Origin: Streptomyces sp. NBC_00569
GTDB taxonomy: Bacteria; Actinomycetota; Actinomycetes; Streptomycetales; Streptomycetaceae
Direction: 5' to 3'
DNA: 64,000 nt
Assembly (NCBI RefSeq): GCF_036345255.1
Contig: NZ_CP107783.1
Coordinates: 10,037,001 to 10,101,000, forward strand
The notes beneath the pieces are model-generated. The model had not been told where the DNA came from. It worked only from the letters and a program-made list of their open reading frames with translations, and ran no database searches. Positions within the stretch are counted from its first letter, which is position 1, and each line of letters opens with the position of its first letter. Of this stretch, positions 16,032 through 24,719 are shown one piece after another. The position numbers and the translations under genes are program-made.

Positions 16032-16307
16032 CTAGCCGTAGGTGGTGCGCGGCAGATCGGGTACGGCGCCCGCCGCCGCCAGGTCCCGGTCGGCGGCGTG
16101 CATCAGCTGTCCGGCCAGGTCGCGCATAGCCCGGCTCGCCGCGAGTTCGTCCCCTATGGCGGGGATTTCCACGTCCTGGGGATTGCAGCGCGCCTTGCCT
16201 CGTCCGACCATCTGCGTTTTCCCGTCGCCGAGCACTGCCCGGGCTTTGGTGATGCCGTCCTCCTCGGTCAGGTAGACGCCGACCTTCCACTCTTCGGCGT
16301 GGTTCAT
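16032..16307 (-). CDS. DUF1876 domain protein
   Basis: 91 residues from ATG 16307 (M-N-H-A-E-E-W-K-V-G-V-Y-L). E-E-D-G-x-T-K-A-R-A-V-L, G-x-A-R-C-N-P-Q-D-V and I-G-D-E-L-A-A-x-R-A-M are the signature of DUF1876, a small actinomycete family with a double-stranded-RNA-binding-like fold and no established role. An in-frame start at 16391 would add 28 unrelated residues. Stands alone, divergent from the DUF72 gene. Confidence 0.9.
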   Translation of the reverse strand: MNHAEEWKVGVYLTEEDGITKARAVLGDGKTQMVGRGKARCNPQDVEIPAIGDELAASRAMRDLAGQLMHAADRDLAAAGAVPDLPRTTYG

Positions 16308-16435
16308 GACGCGCCTCCTCAGGCTCCGGTCTCTCTGATTTCGGCAGTTTCCAGAATCCCTCCGTACGGGCTCATACGTCGATTTCAGCACGTTCCACTA
16401 CGGATATACCCATTTCCCGCGGGTAGGGGTCGTGC

Positions 16436-17239
16436 ATGCCCATGCTCGTCGGAACCTCGGGGTGGCAGTACGAGGACTGGCGCGGCGCTCTCTACCCGAC
16501 CGGCCTGGCGCAGCGACTGTGGCTGGACGAGTACGCCCGGCGATTCGCGACCGTCGAGAACAACAACGCCTTCTACCGGCTTCCGACGAAGGAGATCTTC
16601 GAGTCCTGGCGGGAGCGGACGCCTGAGGGGTTCGTCATGGCGGTCAAGGCCAGCCGCTACCTCACCCATATGAAGAGGCTGCGCGACCCTGAGGAGCCGG
16701 TGCACCGTCTGCTGGACCGTGCCGAGGGCCTTGGTGACCGCCTGGGGCCCGTACTGCTGCAATTGCCGCCCCACCTCCGGGAGGACGTCGGGGTGCTGGA
16801 TGCGTGCCTGAGCTGCTTTTCAAGCACGGTCCGGGTGGCCGTTGAACTGCGCCACAGCTCCTGGTGGGACGCGGGGCGGGAGCTTCGGGCGGTACTTGAG
16901 CGGCACGGCAGTGCGCTGTGCTGGGCGGACCGGGGATCACGGCCCGTGACGCCGCTGTGGCGTACCGCGTCCTGGGGGTACGTGCGCTTCCACGGCGGCA
17001 TCGCCCAGCCCCCGCCCCGCTACGGCCGGCAGGCCTTGAAGTCCTGGGCCGGACGCATCGCCGACGCCTGGACGGACCGGGACGACGTGTACGTGTACTT
17101 CAACAACGACCTGGGCGCTGCGGCCGTCGTCGACGCTACGAGGTTCGCCCGGGCCGCGGCTACGCTGGGCCGGACGGTGAGCCGGACACCGTCGTCTCTG
17201 ACGGGCTTATGCCGGCCGACCGCCGTTTTGGACGGGTGA
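16436..17239 (+). CDS. DUF72 (YecE-like) TIM-barrel protein
   Basis: 267 residues. V-G-T-S-G-W-Q-Y-E-D-W-R-G at the N-terminus, F-A-T-V-E-N-N-N-A-F-Y-R-L-P, V-L-L-Q-L-P-P, V-A-V-E-L-R-H-S-S-W and V-Y-F-N-N-D at the end are the conserved blocks of DUF72, a TIM-barrel family of unknown enzymatic function often linked to DNA repair or Fe-S neighbours. Its 3' end overlaps the convergent CapA gene by 33 bp. Confidence 0.93.
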   Translation: MPMLVGTSGWQYEDWRGALYPTGLAQRLWLDEYARRFATVENNNAFYRLPTKEIFESWRERTPEGFVMAVKASRYLTHMKRLRDPEEPVHRLLDRAEGLGDRLGPVLLQLPPHLREDVGVLDACLSCFSSTVRVAVELRHSSWWDAGRELRAVLERHGSALCWADRGSRPVTPLWRTASWGYVRFHGGIAQPPPRYGRQALKSWAGRIADAWTDRDDVYVYFNNDLGAAAVVDATRFARAAATLGRTVSRTPSSLTGLCRPTAVLDG

Positions 17240-18352
17240 CCCGTCGACGCCGAGGGTGAGGAAGCCGTCCGGGTCGTACGCGATGCGTGAGCCGAAGCCG
17301 CGGCTGATCCGGCCCAGGAGGTCCTGAAGGAACTGGCAGTCCTTCGCCGACGCCCTCCGAAGCCGCATCCGCCGGGTCTGGAAGGGCGTGAGGCGCAGTT
17401 CGCGAAGTCTGCCGGTGCACGGCTCCAAGGAAGGGGAGTAGAGCAGCCGCAGGTCGTCGCGGTAGCTCTCGTACCCCGAGATGCCCTCGTAGTCGTTGAC
17501 CAGGTCGCCGCAGCCGTAGGTGATGAGCTTTCCCCGATACAGCTCAAGCGGCCGGGGATGGTGCGAGGAGTGTCCGTGGACGACGTCCGCGCCTCCGTCG
17601 ACGAGTGCGTGTGCGAAGCGAACCTGGTCGCGCGGAACGGAGTAGCCCCAGTTGGAACCCCAGTGGATCGAGGTGATGACGATGTCTCCCGGTCGTTTCA
17701 CCTGCCGGATCCGGGTGACCACCGCAACCGCTGCGGCGTCCGACGCCTCGGCCACGTAGTCGATCCCGCTTCGGTCCACCGCGGCGGCCCAGCTCGGCGG
17801 GATTCCGCTGGACGGCATGCCGAAGGAGTGGACCAGGATTCGCCGGCCGCCCTTGACGGGGATGATCGCCGGCTGCCGGGCCGCGTGCGCGTCGTGTCCC
17901 GCACCCGCTGAGGCGATGCCAGCGCCGGCCAGCGCCTCGAGGGTCTCCGCGAGCCCCCGGCGGCCGAAGTCGAGGATGTGATTGTTCGCCAGGACACAGA
18001 CGTCGGGGCGGGCGGAGATGAGGCAGGGCAGGTTGGCGGGATGCATGCGGTAGTGGACGGCCTTGTCGGGTGCGAAGTCGTCACTCCGCGTGATGCTGGT
18101 CTCCAGATTGAGCACCACGGCGTCGGAAGCGGCCCGGTCGAGGAGCCGCAGCGTGTCCCCCCAGGGCCAGGAGAAATCGACCGGGCGGGGAAGCGGGCCG
18201 TTCGCGGCCTCCGCCAGCTCGACGTAGGAGCGGGCGTCCCGGACGTACGTCTCCGCCAGAGCCGGATCACCGGGGTGCGGAAGTATCTGGTCGACGCCCC
18301 GCCCGAGCATCACGTCGCCGGCGAGGCACAGCGTGATCAGATCACCCTGCAT
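17207..18352 (-). CDS. CapA-family metallophosphatase-like protein
   Basis: 381 residues. C-L-A-G-D-V-M-L-G-R-G-V-D, V-L-N-L-E-T-S-I, A-N-N-H-I-L-D-F-G, S-I-H-W-G-S-N-W and G-H-S-S-H-H-P are the metal-binding blocks of the CapA / poly-gamma-glutamate capsule protein family (calcineurin-like fold). In Bacillus the member acts in capsule synthesis; stand-alone actinomycete members have unknown substrates. There is no signal peptide, so it is likely cytoplasmic. Overlaps the DUF72 gene tail to tail. Confidence 0.92.
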   Translation of the reverse strand: MQGDLITLCLAGDVMLGRGVDQILPHPGDPALAETYVRDARSYVELAEAANGPLPRPVDFSWPWGDTLRLLDRAASDAVVLNLETSITRSDDFAPDKAVHYRMHPANLPCLISARPDVCVLANNHILDFGRRGLAETLEALAGAGIASAGAGHDAHAARQPAIIPVKGGRRILVHSFGMPSSGIPPSWAAAVDRSGIDYVAEASDAAAVAVVTRIRQVKRPGDIVITSIHWGSNWGYSVPRDQVRFAHALVDGGADVVHGHSSHHPRPLELYRGKLITYGCGDLVNDYEGISGYESYRDDLRLLYSPSLEPCTGRLRELRLTPFQTRRMRLRRASAKDCQFLQDLLGRISRGFGSRIAYDPDGFLTLGVDGSPVQNGGRPA

Positions 18353-18864
18353 TCCTCCAGGTTAGAACCCTGCCACCGGGATGTCACGGGAGTCGCGACG
18401 CCGCCGTGCTCAGCCTGACGCACTCCAGCACTTCATCGGCCCGGACCTCGTAACGATTTCGGACGTTCGACGGGCCGCGCGGTTTCGGCATGTACTGGCG
18501 CGACAACGGCATACGAAACGGCTGGCAGACCCACCCGGGCGCGGAACGCTTCGTGAACGTCTGCGGTTCCCGCAGCGCTCGGTCAAGGCGGGCGCGGAGC
18601 GGTCGCTCTGACACCGGGACGTGCCGGCCCTTTCTCGCCGGGTGGGGCTGACGTACGGCGGTGAGGCGACGGTAACCGGTCGGCCGGAGAGGGGGCAGCC
18701 TCCCGAGGAGCTGGCATCCGGTACCGGAGCCCGGATCTGCAGCCGGTCGGTGACGACGTGGTCGCCGCCCCCTCCACGACGGCCGACGCGGATCGCGCCA
18801 GCCGACTGTGGGCCGTGACGTCGACGCGTGCTCCTTCGTGGTGCCTAGCGCCCGATACCGCAGG
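18353..18864. other. Gene-poor interval with one possible coding scrap
   Basis: No complete gene. On the plus strand near 18470-18600 a frame reads G-F-G-M-Y-W-R-D-N-G-I-R-N-G-W-Q-T-H-P-G, which has coding character but no start or recognised family. The remainder shows nothing I can support. Confidence 0.3.
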
Positions 18865-19479
18865 TCACCGGTCCCGGATGTCCGGCAAGGTGGTGTCTGC
18901 GGCGGCATAGAGGAACTCCAGGAGTTTGCCGTAGGCCTCGATGTGCGCTCTGTTCTGGTTTGCGCTGTGCTGCGGCGTTTCTGTTTCATTGTCAACCGCG
19001 TGAAGCCAGTCGATGACTGCGGCGAAATGCGGCACCAGAGCGCCTGTTGCCGCTTGCGCGGCAGTGCCCATCTCGCTGGGACCTTCCATGAAAACGATGT
19101 GCTGAAGGCGATCGAGCTGGCGGTTCATGGTTCGTGCTTCGTTCCAGAGGCGGCGGGCGGCTTGGCGGCGCTCTTCGCGTTCCTCGGGAGGGTCGCTCGC
19201 TGCGATGCCTCCAAGTTTGAGGCTTGCTTCGCTCAGTGTTCCGTGTACCAGGTGACAACTTTCGGCGAAGGCGAGGTAGGCACTCTTGCGCGATTCGCGA
19301 AGAGCACGAGTCCATTCAGCATTTAACTGCAGGCGGGCTTGCCTCAACTGCGTCTCGGACTGGATCTCGGCCTGCTGCTCTGCCTTCCTTCCGGTGATCC
19401 AGGCGGATGCCGTAGCGCCGACTGCGCCGACCGCGGCACCGATGACGCCACCGAGGAGTCCTGCAAGTCCTGCGTCCAT
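18865..19479 (-). CDS. Small membrane-anchored coiled-coil protein, unknown
   Basis: 204 residues from ATG 19479. A Gly/Ala-rich membrane segment (L-A-G-L-L-G-G-V-I-G-A-A-V-G-A-V-G-A) is followed by W-I-T-G-R-K-A-E-Q-Q-A and long charged helices through residue 120 or so, then a helical C-terminus. This build (N-terminal anchor, cytoplasmic coiled coil) is a recurring Streptomyces hypothetical family without known role. Start chosen because upstream codons lack coding character. Confidence 0.7.
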   Translation of the reverse strand: MDAGLAGLLGGVIGAAVGAVGATASAWITGRKAEQQAEIQSETQLRQARLQLNAEWTRALRESRKSAYLAFAESCHLVHGTLSEASLKLGGIAASDPPEEREERRQAARRLWNEARTMNRQLDRLQHIVFMEGPSEMGTAAQAATGALVPHFAAVIDWLHAVDNETETPQHSANQNRAHIEAYGKLLEFLYAAADTTLPDIRDR

Positions 19480-19740
19480 GGCGTGATTCTGGTGGCCAAA
19501 CGGTACGCGTTCCAGAGGGAGCGCGATTTGCGAGCGGCTGGCCCGGGTCTGAGAGGCAACGGAAAAGCCGAGCGTGAGCGCACCCAAGGAGGGCACGTGC
19601 CCCCTACCTGAGCCGATGCCCAGCGCCGCCACCCCCGCCACCGGCGGCGCGGTGGGGCGCGGCTGCCCACTGTCGTCGCGACGCTGATGGCGGTGGGGCT
19701 GAATCTCCTGTTGTCGCAGCGGCAGCTGGACCGCCACGCG

Positions 19741-20028
19741 TTATGTCCTGCCCGCTGTGGAGGCCAGGACTCCGGCCTCGAGCTGGGTGCCGAGCCACTG
19801 CTTCACCGCCTCCCGCAGCCACGGATGGCAGATCTTGGAGGGTGAACAGCCGTAGTGGGCCTGGGGTTCGTGCTCCGGGAGCGGGGTGCGCGGGGCACAT
19901 CTCGGGTGCCAAATGCAGCGGACGCGGTAACCCTTCATCGTGACGTCGGTGCCCGGGGAGATCAGCATGTGGAACTTGCCGGGGCCGAAGTCTCCGATCA
20001 GGTCGAGCGGCTGCCACTCTTGATCCAC
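19741..20028 (-). CDS. Hypothetical protein, 95 aa
   Basis: GTG 20028 opens V-D-Q-E-W-Q-P-L-D-L-I-G-D-F-G-P-G-K-F, then M-L-I-S-P-G-T-D-V-T-M-K-G-Y-R-V-R-C-I-W, H-Y-G-C-S-P-S-K-I-C-H-P-W-L and K-Q-W-L-G-T-Q-L-E-A-G. Five Cys/His-rich positions (C-I-W-H-P-R-C, C-x4-C-H) could bind zinc. The open frame continues upstream opposite the VOC gene, but that part lacks coding character. Function unknown. Confidence 0.55.
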   Translation of the reverse strand: MDQEWQPLDLIGDFGPGKFHMLISPGTDVTMKGYRVRCIWHPRCAPRTPLPEHEPQAHYGCSPSKICHPWLREAVKQWLGTQLEAGVLASTAGRT

Positions 20029-20127
20029 GCGCAGCCGGCGAGGGTGTGGATGGTCGCGTATCCGCCGTAGCCGCGGGTACGACCCCTTCGGTACGGGGGT
20101 GTTGTGGAGGGGCCGAGAGAGCGAGGG

Positions 20128-20511
20128 GTGCCAAAAGTGATTCGAAAGCTGCAGGCGGTCGTGTTGGACTGCGCCGATCCGGTCGGGCTCGCGCAGTTCT
20201 ATGCGGAGCTGTTGGGCGGCCGGATGGTCGCGGATCCGGAGGATTCCGGTTGGGTCGAGGTGCACGGGTTCGAGGGAACGCCGCTGGCCTGCCAGCGGGT
20301 GGACGGCTACCGGCCTCCCGATTGGCCCGGTCAGGGGCACCCGCAGCAACTGCACCTGGACTTCGACGTGGACGATCTCGAGGGGGAGGAGACACGGGCG
20401 CTCGCTCTCGGTGCGAGTGTCCTGGAGCGGACGGATCAGCTCCGCCCTGGGGCCAACTGGCGGGTTTACGCGGATCCGGCCGGCCACCCGTTCTGCCTCT
20501 GCTTCCACTGA
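20128..20511 (+). CDS. VOC/glyoxalase-like protein
   Basis: About 127 residues. L-Q-A-V-V-L-D-C-A-D-P-V-G-L-A-Q-F-Y opens the first beta-alpha-beta module; Q-Q-L-H-L-D-F-D-V-D and V-Y-A-D-P-A-G-H-P-F-C-L complete the vicinal-oxygen-chelate fold seen in glyoxalase/bleomycin-resistance relatives. GTG 20128 after GCGAGGG is chosen; GTG 20104 is possible. Substrate unknown. Similar small VOC genes recur at 32470 and 52086, and broken at 53798. Confidence 0.85.
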   Translation: MPKVIRKLQAVVLDCADPVGLAQFYAELLGGRMVADPEDSGWVEVHGFEGTPLACQRVDGYRPPDWPGQGHPQQLHLDFDVDDLEGEETRALALGASVLERTDQLRPGANWRVYADPAGHPFCLCFH

Positions 20512-20716
20512 GCTGGCCGCAGCCAGCGGCACCGGGTGGAGTGAGTGGCAGCGATAGTAGGGAGTTCGCCGGTGATGCGATTCGGCGGTCCGATGGTCGT
20601 GGTGACCGGGGCCGGATTCGGCGGTCGATGAACGGCCAGTTGAAGAGGGCTGGGCCTGGGCCCTCACGGCCGGTGAAGTTCGGGAGAGCAGGGTGTACTC
20701 CACGCTGCCGCCGACA

Positions 20717-20739
20717 CCTCTCTTGTCCACCAAGAGAGG
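20717..20739. terminator. Hairpin terminator between convergent genes
   Basis: CCTCTCTTG at 20717-20725 pairs perfectly with CAAGAGAGG at 20731-20739 around a 5-base loop, followed by CTGTTCTTCCC. It lies between the VOC stop (20511) and the cdsA-like stop (20819) and could serve both strands. The rest of 20512-20818 holds no gene. Confidence 0.55.
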
Positions 20740-20818
20740 CTGTTCTTCCCTCGGGTAGGTGCAACGGAGCCGCTCCGGCTCCGGCGGTCCGAGCATTCCA
20801 GCACGCCCGCCGGGCAGT

Positions 20819-21622
20819 TCACCCCAGCACGATCACGATCACCAACGCCCCTATGAGCGAATCGATTCGGTCCAGCAACCCCCCGGACCCCGCCAGCCAC
20901 TGCCCCGAGTCCTTCACGCCGGCGCCCCGCTTGACCAGGGACTCCATCAGGTCGCCCGCCGGCCCGCCCACAGCCACCGCGACTGCTGCCGGCCAGTTCC
21001 ACACCGAGAGCAGCGCGAGCACGCCGAGCCCGGCCGCCGCGCCGCACAGCGTCCCGCTCCATCGCTTCGCCGGGGACAGCGGCGACAGATGGGGCCCGCC
21101 CAGCCGTTGCCCGGCAAAGTAGGCCACCACGTCGGCCACCGACACCGCCGCGAACAGCGCCAGCGCCAGGGTCCCGAGCGGCACCAGTGCGGCCAGCGTG
21201 CCGAGCCAGACCAGCCCGAGCAGGCCGGTGTTGAGCCGGCGCAGGCCCTGTTCGGCGTCGCCGGTCACCACCGGTAGGGCGGCTAGAACGAGCGCACTGA
21301 CGGCGCCCATGCGCCACGTCTGGTCGGGGGCCAAGGCAGCGGCGACGATCAGGCCCGGCACGGCCGTGGCGAGCACCGCGCGGTCGATGCGCGGCAGCCG
21401 GGTCAGCGCACCGAACTCCAGCACCGCGATCACCGCGACGACCCCGGCGAGCAGGGCGACACCAGGCCGCCCCCACCAGAACGCGGCGGTCACCACGGGC
21501 ACGCCGACCGCCCATGCACACCACCTGACCATCAATGCGCGCCGCCGGGACACCCCGACCGCCACACCGCTCACCAGCAGGGCACCGCCCAGCCACGGTG
21601 CCAGCGAGGACACACCGATCAC
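20819..21622 (-). CDS. CdsA-like phosphatidate cytidylyltransferase
   Basis: 267 residues from GTG 21622; GTGA overlaps the stop of the preceding fusion gene, so translation is coupled. About eight membrane segments, then G-G-P-A-G-D-L-M-E-S-L-V-K-R-G-A-G-V-K-D and G-S-G-G-L-L-D-R-I-D-S-L, the CDS signature. In canonical CdsA the second block reads H-G-G; here His is Ser. CdsA makes CDP-diacylglycerol from CTP and phosphatidate. A second copy coupled to a non-housekeeping enzyme suggests CMP activation of a special lipid or alcohol rather than bulk phospholipid synthesis; that is inference. Confidence 0.88.
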   Translation of the reverse strand: MIGVSSLAPWLGGALLVSGVAVGVSRRRALMVRWCAWAVGVPVVTAAFWWGRPGVALLAGVVAVIAVLEFGALTRLPRIDRAVLATAVPGLIVAAALAPDQTWRMGAVSALVLAALPVVTGDAEQGLRRLNTGLLGLVWLGTLAALVPLGTLALALFAAVSVADVVAYFAGQRLGGPHLSPLSPAKRWSGTLCGAAAGLGVLALLSVWNWPAAVAVAVGGPAGDLMESLVKRGAGVKDSGQWLAGSGGLLDRIDSLIGALVIVIVLG

Positions 21623-23388
21623 CTGGCGACTCCGGCGGCGGGGGCAGACCTGGCAGGGGCGGCGCAGGCGGTGCGCAGGGCGGTAAGAGCGGACCGGTAC
21701 GCGGCGACGATGCGCGTGTTCTGCGCGGTGTCCCGGACGGCGACGCGCACGGTGCGGCCCTCGTAGGCGGCGGAGAGCGGCGACAGGTCGCGCAGATACA
21801 CGTCGTGGCGTCGGCACTCGGCGACCAGGGCTGCGGCGCTCGGTCCGGCCGCCGGCAGGGTCAGCGAAAGGAAGTTCGCCACCGACTCCTCCACCACCAC
21901 CGACGCGTCCACCGCGGCCAGATCCGAGGCGAGTTGCCGGCGCAGGTCCTGTGTGTGCCGCAGCCGGTCGGCGTAGTAGGCCGGGTCGCGCAGCGCGGCC
22001 ACGGCGGCGAGCTGGGCCGGGAGCCCGACTGCCCACGGCGGCGTCCACCGGCGCAGCTCCGCCGCCGTCTCCGGCTCGGCGACCAGGTAGGCGGCCCGCA
22101 CGCCGGACAGGGCGTACGTCTTCGACATCGAGGTGCACACCACGGCCCGCGGGTCGGTCGCGGCGAACGAGGCGAGTGACTCGGCGGGATCCACGTACCC
22201 GAGGTACGCCTCGTCGATCCACCAACGGGTCCGCGCCGGCGCGGCGGCGATCACCGTGCGCAGCTCGGCGGCCGGCGCGTGGCGACCGGTGGGGTTGTTC
22301 GGGTTGACCACGACCACGAGATCGTATTCCTGGGCCGCAACGACCGCCGACAGCCGCTGCGGATCGATCCGCCAGCCCTCCTCGCGCCGCAACCGGAACC
22401 GGTCCACGCGGCAGCCGATCACCCGCTCGGTGACATGGGCGTACTCGCCGTACCCCGGGTCCATCAGCAAGACCCGGCTCGCCGGTGTCAACCACCGGCC
22501 GAAAGCCCGGAAGATCAGGTCGGAGGAGCCGGCGCCGACGGTGAGCGTCTCGGCGGGCAGCGCGCGGGCGGCGGCGATCTCCGCGAGCAGCCCCTCCGCA
22601 CTGGTCGGTGGGGAGGTACGGGCGACCCACCCGGCGTCCTGCGCGAGCGCGGCGCGCGCACCGGGGGCCGGCGCGAACCAGGCGTCGAGCACGTCGGCCG
22701 CGACCACCCTTCTCCGCCGATCCAGGTTGCGGAAGTCCGTGCCGATCGCGGTGAACGAGGCCCCGCCGTGCTCGCAGCCGTCCGGCCGGGGCGCGAACGA
22801 CACGTCCAGCCGCCAGTCCACGCCGGCCGCCAGCCGGGCCAGAGTCGCGGCGTGCCGGCCCGTCGTGCCCCGCGTCAGCTCCGCCACCTCCCCGGTGAGC
22901 ACCTCGAATTCGACCGCGCCGCTGCGGACGGTTCGGCCGACAGACCGTAGGCCTGCTGCTCGGTACATGCCGACCAGGTCGGCGCGGCCCATCGCCACCA
23001 CTCGCCGCCCGCCCCGGGACGCGGTCCAGCGCAGCGCCGCGTACATCAAAAGGGCAGCCGCCGCACCGGCCCGCTCGTCCGGCTCGACGGTGAGCAGGCG
23101 TACCTCGAAGACGTCGGCCTCGTCCAGGAGCGGCAGTTCCGCGCGGGTCAGGTACTTGTCGAGCCCGTACCGGCCCACCCAGGGCGGCGTCACGCTGACG
23201 AACCCGACACGGACCGGGCCGCGAGCCGCTACCAGGTAGACGTTGTCGCCGTCGAGCCCGTCGACCAGCCGCCCTTCGGCATTGGCCGCGTGCTGGCCCA
23301 ACTCCTCCGCGTAGACCCGGTGCCGCAGTTCATGGATCCAGGAAAGGTCGTCCGCGGTGGCGGGACGCAGGCTCAGAGGACAGTTCAT
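21619..23388 (-). CDS. Fusion: acyl-HSL-synthase/FeeM-like GNAT domain + PLP aminotransferase (HisC-like)
   Basis: 589 residues. Residues 1-170 form a GNAT unit with I-H-E-L-R-H-R-V-Y-A-E-E-L-G near the start and V-F-E-V-R-L-L-T-V in the central strand, the pattern of autoinducer-synthase-like and N-acyl amino acid synthase GNATs. Residues 195-589 are a class I/II aminotransferase: N-P-N-N-P-T-G at 362-368, W-W-I-D392-E-A-Y and the PLP lysine K423 in S-M-S-K-T-Y-A-L-S-G. HisC and threonine-phosphate decarboxylase are closest by motif. The first domain may acylate the amine the second one makes. Coupled by overlap to the CdsA-like gene; an IS5-type stub lies just upstream. Confidence 0.85.
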   Translation of the reverse strand: MNCPLSLRPATADDLSWIHELRHRVYAEELGQHAANAEGRLVDGLDGDNVYLVAARGPVRVGFVSVTPPWVGRYGLDKYLTRAELPLLDEADVFEVRLLTVEPDERAGAAAALLMYAALRWTASRGGRRVVAMGRADLVGMYRAAGLRSVGRTVRSGAVEFEVLTGEVAELTRGTTGRHAATLARLAAGVDWRLDVSFAPRPDGCEHGGASFTAIGTDFRNLDRRRRVVAADVLDAWFAPAPGARAALAQDAGWVARTSPPTSAEGLLAEIAAARALPAETLTVGAGSSDLIFRAFGRWLTPASRVLLMDPGYGEYAHVTERVIGCRVDRFRLRREEGWRIDPQRLSAVVAAQEYDLVVVVNPNNPTGRHAPAAELRTVIAAAPARTRWWIDEAYLGYVDPAESLASFAATDPRAVVCTSMSKTYALSGVRAAYLVAEPETAAELRRWTPPWAVGLPAQLAAVAALRDPAYYADRLRHTQDLRRQLASDLAAVDASVVVEESVANFLSLTLPAAGPSAAALVAECRRHDVYLRDLSPLSAAYEGRTVRVAVRDTAQNTRIVAAYRSALTALRTACAAPARSAPAAGVAR

Positions 23389-23504
23389 CAGGACCTCTCG
23401 TAGGGGAGTGCGGAAGGTCAGTGTGCCGAGGGCCGGCCGGCGTCAGCAGGGGCGAGCACCTCAGGGGAGGTGAGTACGCGTACTCAGGCGATCCCGCCCG
23501 TGGT

Positions 23505-23755
23505 GCCGCGGCACCCTGACCGACTGCGAGTTGATGATCGCCGTCGTCGGCTCTGCGACCGCCCCTCGGCCTCACGGGCCAGGCCGCGCAGCCGGTCGTG
23601 GAACGCCTCGGCCACGCTTTACTTGCGCCACCGCCGAAAGAACGCGTAGGCGCGGTCCCAGGCGGGGAAGTCGACCGGCATACTGCGCCACTTGATCTCG
23701 TTGTCAGTGACATAGAAGACCGCATCCAGCATCTGCCGATGGCAGTAGCCCTCCG
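23505..23755 (-). pseudogene. IS5-family transposase N-terminal remnant
   Basis: Minus strand encodes R-Q-M-L-D-A-V-F-Y-V-T-D-N-E-I-K-W-R, then M-P-V-D-F-P-A-W-D-R-A-Y-A-F-F, an in-frame TAA at 23621-23619, then V-A-E-A-F-H-D-R-L-R-G-L-A-R-E-A-E-G-R, and in another frame I-I-N-S-Q-S-V. These are successive conserved blocks of IS5-type transposases (K-W-R-x-M-P, D-S-Q-S-V). The DDE core is missing. The remnant sits directly upstream of the fusion gene. Confidence 0.7.
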
Positions 23756-23865
23756 GCTACCCACCCCGCCCCGGTCCTCCAGTCAGGCCGGCACCGGCAT
23801 GGCGTCGCGCACCACCGCCGGCGCTGAGAGCCGTCACGCGGTCCGGGACGAAACGCCGTCAGCTG

Positions 23866-24342
23866 ATGGTCGGACGGGTCAACCCCAATGGGCCCCTGAC
23901 GGGGCGTACGACGGACAGGACCGAGCAGTACACCGAAGACGTCGTGCACACCCCGCACCACGCGTATCGGCGGGCACGCGGCTCGGACGGCGCGTGGCAA
24001 GAGTTCCCGGCATCGACGGCCCAGGGCGCCATCCCCGCTGACCGGCTTCGGCAGCACATGCGTCTCGTACTCGACCAGGGCGGCAAAGTAGGCGAGGGCA
24101 ACGAGCCCGTGCGTGTCTCGGCCCGCCTCACGCCCAAAGACGTCGAATCGGTCGACAAGTCCGTAGGCCGCAATCTGCCTCCCTCTACATCAATCAGGAC
24201 CGACGTGTGGATCAAAAGGCAGGGCCGCGTCGCACGCGTACGCCAGGACATTCAATTCGCGTCCGGCCCCGTCGTCCGCAATACGCTCACGCTCAGCCAT
24301 TTCAGGCGTGCCGTGTCTGTGAGCACGCCGGTTGATTCCTGA
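23866..24342 (+). CDS. Hypothetical protein, possible truncated lipoprotein
   Basis: 158 residues from ATG 23866. The coding-looking part begins near residue 20 (Y-T-E-D-V-V-H-T-P-H-H-A-Y) and includes G-A-W-Q-E-F-P-A, V-S-A-R-L-T-P-K-D-V-E-S-V-D and a C-terminal beta-rich V-W-I-K-R-Q-G-R-V-A-R-V-R-Q-D. The last part resembles the end of actinomycete lipoproteins of the LppX/LprG-like fold, where a signal peptide and lipobox Cys would be expected; both are absent, so the 5' end may be lost. Low certainty. Confidence 0.4.
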   Translation: MVGRVNPNGPLTGRTTDRTEQYTEDVVHTPHHAYRRARGSDGAWQEFPASTAQGAIPADRLRQHMRLVLDQGGKVGEGNEPVRVSARLTPKDVESVDKSVGRNLPPSTSIRTDVWIKRQGRVARVRQDIQFASGPVVRNTLTLSHFRRAVSVSTPVDS

Positions 24343-24719
24343 TCGTTTTTCGGTAGTTCTCTGACCGACAAGGTTGGCCTGGGGTCTGTCCGGCGGATCA
24401 TGCTGGTCGGCCCACCGGCACTGACTTGCTGTATCGCCCCCCGGAGGAGCTGGGTGAAGCAGGCTGGGTTCGTGGCTTTGCCGATGACAAGGAACAGCGC
24501 ATGCCGGTGATCTCCGGCAGCGGTTCCTGCTCCGCGGGCCCGAGAATGCCGGTGGTTTTGACGCCGCCTCGGGGTACGGGAGCGGCCGTGGGGGAGGCTC
24601 GTTGGACGAGCACGGGTGGCCGAGGTTCGTATCGCGCTCGGCGAAAGCCGTCCAGCAGGAGCAGTGGCACCAGTACGTTCGAAGTTCCCAGATCATCTTT
24701 TTGCCGGCGTGGAGGAACA
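24343..24719. other. Upstream region of SDR gene, no gene supported
   Basis: An open frame on the plus strand runs into the SDR gene but has no coding character before 24720. GGAGG at 24711-24715 is the SDR ribosome site. Nothing else recognised. Confidence 0.5.

Noticed and set aside
20819..22630. One 603-codon minus frame that seems to fuse CdsA to a long N-terminal extension
   Set aside because: Only the part from 21622 has coding character and membrane segments; the upstream part is a shadow of the aminotransferase gene in another frame.
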